This document shows positions 1 through 4,041 of a stretch of 5,711 nucleotides of DNA, piece after piece (position 1 is the stretch's first letter; each line of letters begins with the position of its first letter). Under the pieces are notes generated by a model. That model did no database searches, was not told the origin of the DNA, and was given only the letters and a program-made list of their open reading frames with translations. A program made the translations under genes and the position numbers. The DNA is taken from assembly GCA_945878965.1 (NCBI GenBank), contig CAMCUJ010000106.1, forward strand, positions 1 through 5,711, given 5' to 3'. Source of the DNA: an uncultured Clostridia bacterium. Its GTDB lineage: Bacteria > Bacillota > Clostridia > Monoglobales > Monoglobaceae.

Positions 1-188
1 TCATTGGGAATGCCTCTAATTCCATTTTTTGACACTAATACATTAATGTCATTTAAACCCCAATGTGATTGTAATGTATCATAATCAGTAAATTCAGTTA
101 CATTAGTTAAATTGGAGGCATATGTATTCATTACCAAACTTCCTGTTATTAACATAGTTGTTATTATTGATATTATTTTCTTTTTCAT
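1..188 (-). CDS. Secreted protein of unknown function, N-terminal part (truncated by window edge)
   Basis: Sixty-two residues are visible, starting at an ATG (188-186) preceded by a good ribosome binding site, AAAGGAG at about 207-201. The start looks like a Sec signal peptide: MKKK, then a hydrophobic core of about 16 residues (IISIITTMLITGSLVM), then NTYA/SN as a likely cleavage site near residue 24. The mature part begins SNLTNVTEFTDYDTLQSHW and is hydrophilic. I do not recognise a family in the roughly 38 mature residues visible. The rest lies beyond position 1. It is probably exported across the membrane and secreted or cell-wall associated; there is no lipobox Cys. It lies downstream of the DUF975 gene on the same strand with about 130 nt between them, so it may be co-transcribed or have its own promoter. 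Existence of the gene is well supported; function is unknown. Confidence 0.75.
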   Translation of the reverse strand, partial: MKKKIISIITTMLITGSLVMNTYASNLTNVTEFTDYDTLQSHWGLNDINVLVSKNGIRGIPN

Positions 189-193
189 AGAAT

Positions 194-319
194 TTATTCT
201 CCTTTTATTAGCTTATTCTTATAATACCATAGGACATCTGTTATCCTGTTGTTTTTTATACCACCAACACCTGTGAAAGTTTCAATCTCTATTTCGCCCC
301 AACCCTTTAACGCTGTAGC
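194..319 (-). other. Start-less 41-codon open frame, possible gene remnant
   Basis: Reading minus from the DUF975 stop (TAA, 322-320) in the same frame, 41 sense codons run to a TAA at 196-194. They would read ATALKGWGEIEIETFTG, then VGGIKNNRITDVLWYYKNKL, then IKGE. The frame has no in-frame ATG, GTG or TTG. The composition looks protein-like, with alternating hydrophobic and polar residues and two aromatic clusters. Its last codons overlap the ribosome binding site of the signal-peptide gene, as the end of a translationally coupled upstream gene would. It could be the 3' relic of a deleted gene, a read-through extension of the DUF975 protein, or chance in 126 bases. I infer a relic at low confidence. 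Confidence 0.2.
221..229 (-). promoter_or_regulatory. Possible extended -10 promoter for the secreted-protein gene
   Basis: On the minus strand TGG TATTAT (229-221) fits an extended -10 (TGnTATAAT-like). It lies about 33 nt upstream of the ATG at 188, giving a short leader that still contains the ribosome binding site. No good -35 is present 16-18 nt upstream, so this is weak support only. Confidence 0.2.
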
Positions 320-1291
320 TTAGTGTGTATCAAAAAAATCTCTGCTTTCCGGATAATCATCATTATTATATTTATCTGTGTCAACCCTATGAGAATTTGA
401 ATCAGATTTTGAATTTACATTCACATCATTTGAATTGCAGAAATTATTAAATTCCCTGTTATTTTCAAAATTATTTACAATTTCCGAATTAAATTTGTTG
501 CGGCTTGAAATGCTGTTTAATTCATTATAAATCGAAGCAACTGTGGTTTCTTTATACGGTGTTAGCCATAAAAAGCCTATAAAGAACGTTAAAACCGCAA
601 GTATTCCCCAGCCGATAAACGATAAATCGGTTAGAAATAAATCAAACTTTATTCCCTTGGTCTGCTTTGCCGATTCCTTTATGCACTCAAAAAATGACAT
701 ATTCGGATTATCTATCATTATATAATACACAAAACGGTATCTGTAACCTAAAATTAATGATACAATAGTTCCGGCAAGGAACACAGCAAATATTAATAAA
801 AATACTGATAAATACGAAGCAAGTAAAGATCCGGCAAGGGCTGATGAACTGATATATGGTGTAAGTAAGCCCGCAATTACACTTATGATAAGTACGATAA
901 AGGTAATAATCGAACACGCAATTATAGGTATGCTCAATATAATAGATATAATAAGATTTGCAAGCAGTGAACGCACAAAATCAGAAAATCCTATAAAAAC
1001 AGTATCCGAATTAAGCGAAATTCCTCGTACAGCTCTTAACGCAAGCTCACTGTAGCCTCTTTTCATAGGTGCAACTATCAAAATAGGAAGAAATGATGCT
1101 ATAAATGATGTCATCATTATAAATGGAAGCATAATTGAAATTTCGCCATCCGATGAATTTGAACCGAATTGTATAATTCCGCTTAATGCCATTGAAATTA
1201 CCGAAAAAATCAAGGTATTAAGCACCATAATCATCCAGTTTCCCGAAAGAGCATTTAATGCACGTCTTTTGTTATCCCCGATATTAAACAT
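320..1291 (-). CDS. DUF975 family multi-pass membrane protein
   Basis: The 323-aa product is an integral membrane protein of the DUF975 family, whose molecular role is not established. The family hallmark is clear near residues 183-257: YRYRFVYYIMIDNP, then ECIKESAKQTKG, then DLFLTDLSFIGWGILAVLTF and WLTPYKETTVASIYNEL. Hydrophobic segments sit at roughly residues 20-41, 52-75, 108-142, 155-182 and 222-244, consistent with five to six membrane spans. The ATG at 1291 is preceded by AAAGGAAG about 7 nt away, a good ribosome binding site. From about residue 258 to the end there is a polar, Asn/Ser/Asp-rich tail of about 65 residues (NNFENNREFNNF, SNDVNVNSKSDSNS) with no visible domain. The gene is divergent from spoIIP and upstream of the secreted-protein gene. 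The family call is firm; the function is unknown. Confidence 0.9.
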   Translation of the reverse strand: MFNIGDNKRRALNALSGNWMIMVLNTLIFSVISMALSGIIQFGSNSSDGEISIMLPFIMMTSFIASFLPILIVAPMKRGYSELALRAVRGISLNSDTVFIGFSDFVRSLLANLIISIILSIPIIACSIITFIVLIISVIAGLLTPYISSSALAGSLLASYLSVFLLIFAVFLAGTIVSLILGYRYRFVYYIMIDNPNMSFFECIKESAKQTKGIKFDLFLTDLSFIGWGILAVLTFFIGFLWLTPYKETTVASIYNELNSISSRNKFNSEIVNNFENNREFNNFCNSNDVNVNSKSDSNSHRVDTDKYNNDDYPESRDFFDTH

Positions 1292-1329
1292 ATATCCACT
1301 TCCTTTTCATTTAAATTAGTTCTATTATA

Positions 1330-1350
1330 TTTATAATATCATATTATAAA
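1330..1350. repeat. Perfect palindrome in the divergent promoter region
   Basis: Two 10-base arms, TTTATAATAT and ATATTATAAA, are exact reverse complements around a single C at 1340. The palindrome lies between the divergent DUF975 and spoIIP genes and covers the -10 region of the best minus-strand promoter candidate. That is a typical place for an operator bound by a dimeric repressor, but the all-A/T arms could also be a cluster of -10-like sequence. The structure is directly visible; the operator role is inferred. Confidence 0.45.
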
Positions 1351-1361
1351 AGCAAAGTAAA
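1333..1361 (-). promoter_or_regulatory. Candidate sigma-A-type promoter for the DUF975 gene
   Basis: On the minus strand TTTACT (1361-1356) and TATTAT (1338-1333) are separated by exactly 17 nt, giving a predicted start near 1326. The leader would be about 35 nt and includes the AAAGGAAG ribosome binding site. Several other TATAAT-like hexamers occur here because of the A/T-rich palindrome, so the exact -10 is uncertain. Confidence 0.35.
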
Positions 1362-1398
1362 GAGAAATTTTGTTGATACACACACCTTAACATTACGG

Positions 1399-1427
1399 TC
1401 ATAAAAGCTTGTTTATTAAATATAAAT
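1399..1427 (+). promoter_or_regulatory. Candidate sigma-E-like sporulation promoter for spoIIP
   Basis: TCATAAA (1399-1405) and ATATAAAT (1420-1427) are separated by 14 nt. They match 5/7 and 6/8 positions of the Bacillus sigma-E consensus (-35 KMATATT, -10 CATACAMT). In Bacillus subtilis spoIIP is sigma-E dependent, so this is the expected class. The predicted start near 1434 would leave a leader of about 35 nt with the ribosome binding site at about 1454-1460. The match is partial and the background is A/T-rich. Confidence 0.3.
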
Positions 1428-1469
1428 AGTATATACGGAATTTACATAAGTAAAAGGGAGAGCGATACT

Positions 1470-2666
1470 ATGGGGAAAAGGTACAGAGCGATAGTTATTG
1501 ACGGAAAGCGGGTATTTGTGCGGATTATAATATTTTCAATTATATCTGTAATATTTATTCTGATTGCCGCTCTGATATATCTTTCGGACAAGAGTATTTT
1601 TATAAGCAAAGAGGAATTTGCTATAAATACAGTAAGCGAATATCTTACTCTTACGGAAAGTGAAGCTAAGGAAAACAAAAATATAATTTCAGAATGTATA
1701 AAATACATAACAGGAATTGATATTTATGATTTAAGAAGTGTGTATATGAGTGAAATTCCGATTATAAAGGCGGCAAATGAAAGTTATATTTTAAAGCTTG
1801 CAAATTCGGAAAATAGTACGAAATCAGAAAATAGTGTAGATAAAGACAGTAATTCTGCCGAGAAAACTATAATTCCCGAGAATATGAAACCTATAAAGAG
1901 TATAGATTCAAGCCAGAAAACGGCACTTGGTAAAAATTCAAGCTCTAAGATACTGCTTAAGAATGAAACTTCCTACAGTATTAATGTGAATGATATGCTA
2001 AATTCAAAGCTTAATATTGATTTTATGCAAAATCCGCTTGTGCTTATAGTTCATACCCACGCTACCGAATCTTATTCAAAAGATGGAGAAACCTACTATG
2101 ACCCGAGTGTAAGCGACAGAAATCAAGATATAAATGAGAATGTTGTAAGCGTAGGAGATGTAATGGAAAGGGTATTAAAAGAGAACGGAATAGGTGTGCT
2201 GCACGACAAAACACTTCATGATTATCCGTCATATAACGGTTCATATGCAAATTCACTTAAATCTGTGGAGAACTATAAACAACAATATCCGTCAATTCAG
2301 ATAGTGCTTGATATTCACCGTGACGCTATAATTTATGATGACGGAACTAAGGTTAAGGTAACAAAGGATATAGACGGAAAAACCGCTGCACAGATGATGC
2401 TTGTTGTAGGAACTAATGATGGAGGTCTTGAACATCCTTTTTGGCGTGAAAACCTTAAGTTTGCAGTTCAGCTTCAAAATTTTATAGAGAAGAAATACAG
2501 CGGACTTATGCGTGGAATAAACCTAAGAAAAGAGCGTTTTAACGGTCATACTACAAATGGAAGTATTATTGTTGAAGTCGGAACAAGCGGAAATACTCTT
2601 TCGGAGTCAAAATACAGTGCCGAGCTTTTCGCAAAGTCGCTTGCGGAAATGGTGCATTCGACGTAA
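1470..2666 (+). CDS. spoIIP: Stage II sporulation protein P (SpoIIP), peptidoglycan amidase/endopeptidase
   Basis: SpoIIP works with SpoIID and SpoIIM in the engulfment complex, cleaving peptide cross-links and stems of septal peptidoglycan so that the mother cell can engulf the forespore. The 398-aa length is close to the Bacillus protein (about 400). A single membrane anchor spans about residues 17-38 after a basic N-terminus. A Ser/Asn/Lys-rich linker occupies about 110-170, followed by the catalytic domain at about 188-395. Key family motifs are present: HTHATESY (His195, His197, Glu200), DIHRDA with His283, and VEVGT with Glu369. The two His and two Glu fit the zinc-amidase-type site. 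DRNQDINENVVSVGD and NGHTTNGSIIVEVG are also typical. The ATG at 1470 has AAGGGAG 9 nt upstream. The usual gpr partner is not adjacent here; a DUF975 gene is divergent instead. No clear terminator follows. The active-site residues appear intact, which argues for a functional enzyme in a spore former. Confidence 0.96.
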   Translation: MGKRYRAIVIDGKRVFVRIIIFSIISVIFILIAALIYLSDKSIFISKEEFAINTVSEYLTLTESEAKENKNIISECIKYITGIDIYDLRSVYMSEIPIIKAANESYILKLANSENSTKSENSVDKDSNSAEKTIIPENMKPIKSIDSSQKTALGKNSSSKILLKNETSYSINVNDMLNSKLNIDFMQNPLVLIVHTHATESYSKDGETYYDPSVSDRNQDINENVVSVGDVMERVLKENGIGVLHDKTLHDYPSYNGSYANSLKSVENYKQQYPSIQIVLDIHRDAIIYDDGTKVKVTKDIDGKTAAQMMLVVGTNDGGLEHPFWRENLKFAVQLQNFIEKKYSGLMRGINLRKERFNGHTTNGSIIVEVGTSGNTLSESKYSAELFAKSLAEMVHST

Positions 2667-2703
2667 TTCGTAATTAAAATCACAATGATGATACGTTATT
2701 TAA

Positions 2704-2895
2704 AAATATCAAAGGCAATACCGCACAATTATAGTTCGTATATTGCACTGTAAGATTTTTTGTCAGATGTACTAAAATTCAAGAGCATACTCACATAGGC
2801 TTGAAGAATTTTGCTGCAAAATAACGGAAAATATACAAGAAATACGAGTGCTAAAGCTTTTAGCCGTTAATTATGCGGCACAGCCTTAAATATAA
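2704..2895. mobile_element. Putative MITE-like element with imperfect terminal inverted repeats
   Basis: Most of the 379-bp gap after spoIIP looks like a small non-autonomous element. Its ends (2712-2732 and 2867-2887) are inverted repeats matching at 16 of 21 positions: both begin AAGGC, share CCGCA and then AATTA. Outside them lie near-identical direct repeats, AAATATCA (2704-2711) and AAATATAA (2888-2895), as a target duplication would leave. The 176-bp body has no coding frame. It contains GCTAAA/TTTAGC (2850-2864), partly enclosed by TAACG/CGTTA (2823-2827 and 2865-2869), and AAAATTC/GAATTTT (about 2774-2780 and 2805-2811), so it could also fold as RNA. No transposase is in the window. 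Alternatives are an unrelated intergenic repeat, a structured RNA or chance. Confidence 0.4.
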
Positions 2896-2974
2896 CTGCA
2901 ATTTAAATTAGTAGTGCGGATTCCATATTTCGCCTATTTATATGCCAAATAAAACTATATATAAAATAAAATAC

Positions 2975-3003
2975 TTGACATTTTATTCTAAAAGTTGTAC
3001 AAT
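2975..3003 (+). promoter_or_regulatory. Strong sigma-A promoter for the DivIVA-like gene
   Basis: A perfect -35 TTGACA (2975-2980) is followed after exactly 17 nt by TACAAT (2998-3003), one base from the -10 consensus. The upstream 30 bases are nearly all A/T, resembling an UP element. Transcription should start near 3010, giving a leader of about 36 nt with the ribosome binding site at 3028-3035. It implies strong, vegetative expression independent of spoIIP. Confidence 0.85.
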
Positions 3004-3045
3004 GTAAATAATAGATTGGTTTTACACAAAGGAGGAAAATAAAAA

Positions 3046-3651
3046 ATGGCAGAGAAGAAATTTGGCATAGAGGTGTTCGGATATTCGAGAAAAGCGGTGA
3101 ACAAGTACATTCTTGAGTTTGACAAAAAGGCAAGAAACAAGCTTGAAGAAAAAGAGGAGGAAAATTCCGAAATTTTAAATAGAATTACGGTGCTTGAAAA
3201 AGAGAATGCAGCGTTTAAAGAACAGAAAGAAGCGGTAAGTCGTGCTGTAATCAAAGCTGAGGAAACGGCAGATATGATAATTGAGGAAGCCAACAAAAAG
3301 GCTGAAGAAATAATAAAAAAGGCTGAAGAAGAAGCAAACAGAAGAAGTTTGGAGATTGAAGAAAATACGAGAATGGAAATTACGGCATTAACTGAGGAGA
3401 TAGAAAATAAGCGTGCTAATGCCGAGCGTGAGATTAAAGAACTTAAAAATGAGCTTAAGGCTAAATATGAGAAAGAATTCGGAAAAATAATAAAACTGCG
3501 TTCGGAGCTTAATTTATTAAAAGCGGCAGCTTCGGTTATTGTAAACGGAAATGAGGACAAGGGGTCTGAAAGAATTCAAAACATGGCATTAAACAAGATT
3601 CATAAGCCGTTAGAGCCTGTAAGTCTTGAAGAAATCCGTGAACTTTTTTAA
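3046..3651 (+). CDS. DivIVA-like coiled-coil protein
   Basis: The 201-aa product resembles the DivIVA/GpsB family of cytoplasmic scaffolds that bind curved membrane at poles and septa and recruit division or wall-synthesis proteins. The N-terminus (residues 6-25, FGIEVFGYSRKAVNKYILEF) matches the family's F...GY...V..Y/F pattern. A long Glu/Lys-rich coiled coil follows from about 30 to 158, including AEETADMIIEEANKKAEEI and KKAEEEANRR, like the DivIVA coil. The tail (about 160-201) is less charged and ends EEIRELF. There is no membrane segment. The ATG at 3046 follows a near-perfect AAAGGAGG (3028-3035) by 10 nt, and a consensus promoter lies upstream. The stop TAA immediately follows a T6 run, and the +1 frame stays open beyond it. 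Membership is clear at the pattern level; whether it acts in division, polarity or sporulation is not shown. Confidence 0.75.
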   Translation: MAEKKFGIEVFGYSRKAVNKYILEFDKKARNKLEEKEEENSEILNRITVLEKENAAFKEQKEAVSRAVIKAEETADMIIEEANKKAEEIIKKAEEEANRRSLEIEENTRMEITALTEEIENKRANAEREIKELKNELKAKYEKEFGKIIKLRSELNLLKAAASVIVNGNEDKGSERIQNMALNKIHKPLEPVSLEEIRELF

Positions 3652-3817
3652 CCATGGAGTCAGCGACACCAACGGTCACGTTAAACCGACTGCCATTTAT
3701 CTAAATATAGCGGTATTAGACGAATTTCTCGATGAATATAAGAGTAAACAAATACTAAATTGTATAAGTAAAAAGCGGCTGCAAAAGAGCCGCTCATTAC
3801 ACAAACTATATTATTAA
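3650..3817 (+). other. Unexplained +1-frame open stretch after the DivIVA-like gene
   Basis: After the stop at 3649-3651, the +1 frame (from AAC at 3650) is open for 55 codons to a TAA at 3815-3817. It starts NHGVSDTNGHVKPTAIYLNI and continues AVLDEFLDEYKSKQ. The first 35 codons look protein-like and are richer in G/C than the surroundings. The last part runs through the terminator hairpin, which argues against coding there. The only independent start in the frame is a TTG at 3626 without a clear ribosome binding site. It could be a frameshifted C-terminus of the DivIVA-like protein, a relic, or chance. No good plus-strand terminator is seen here. Confidence 0.2.
3770..3794 (-). terminator. 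Rho-independent terminator of the feoB unit
   Basis: On the minus strand AGCGGCT (3794-3788) pairs perfectly with AGCCGCT (3780-3774) around a 7-nt loop. It runs directly into five T (3774-3770, the first of them in the stem). The 7-bp GC-rich stem stands out in this A/T-rich DNA. It lies 20 nt past the stop of the Cys-rich gene, as expected for the end of that transcript. Read on the plus strand there is no T-run after the stem, so it should be mainly one-directional. Confidence 0.8.
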
Positions 3818-3966
3818 TTATTTTTATGGCATATATCCGACATAGCACAGTCTGAGCAGCCGCAGCCGCACGATCCTTTGCCCTGTTTCTTATTTTGGAT
3901 TATATTCCATATTACAGCGATTAAAATAATCGCAATTATTGCTGATATTACTATAGTTGAAACCAT
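3814..3966 (-). CDS. FeoB-associated Cys-rich membrane protein
   Basis: This 50-aa protein starts MVSTIVISAIIAIILIAVIW, a single membrane helix (about residues 4-23). A short basic linker (NKKQGKG) leads to the Cys-rich tail CGCGCSDCAMSDICH, with Cys at 33, 35, 37, 40 and 46 and His47. That layout is typical of the small FeoB-associated Cys-rich membrane proteins found next to feoB in Firmicutes, thought to assist ferrous iron uptake, perhaps by binding metal at the cytoplasmic face. The exact role is not established. The ATG at 3966 is preceded by GAGG with 8 nt spacing. It lies 67 nt downstream of feoB on the same strand and just before a terminator, so it is almost certainly the last gene of that transcript. 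Confidence 0.9.
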   Translation of the reverse strand: MVSTIVISAIIAIILIAVIWNIIQNKKQGKGSCGCGCSDCAMSDICHKNN

Positions 3967-4024
3967 ATTAATTTCCTCATTTCCAAATAAGTATGAAGTT
4001 CAAAATTTTTATAGAAAGTCATTT

Positions 4025-4041
4025 ACAGTTACATTAACTGT
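4025..4041 (-). repeat. Hairpin overlapping the feoB stop codon
   Basis: ACAGTTA and TAACTGT form a perfect 7-bp stem with a 3-nt loop at 4025-4041, and the feoB stop (4036-4034) lies within it. On the minus-strand RNA the stem is not followed by a proper T-run, so it is unlikely to be a full terminator. It could slow transcription, mark an RNA processing or decay boundary, or modulate translation of the downstream Cys-rich gene. The structure is seen; the role is inferred. Confidence 0.35.

Noticed and set aside
228..245. AGGA/TCCT hairpin as a terminator of the DUF975 transcript
   Set aside because: It has only 4 base pairs and no following T-run on the minus strand.
1373..1378. TTGATA as a sigma-A -35 for spoIIP
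   Set aside because: There is no acceptable -10 at 16-18 nt spacing; the bases there are around CGGTCA.
2715..2761. GCAATA/TATTGC stem followed by a T-run as a spoIIP terminator
   Set aside because: The stem is only 6 bp with a 20-nt loop, and the T-run begins about 8 nt later. This is too weak, and it lies inside the MITE-like element.
2988..3560. 190-aa minus-strand open frame opposite the DivIVA-like gene
   Set aside because: It is the Ser/Phe/Leu-rich mirror of a Glu/Lys-rich coiled coil. The plus-strand gene has a consensus promoter and ribosome binding site and explains the region fully.
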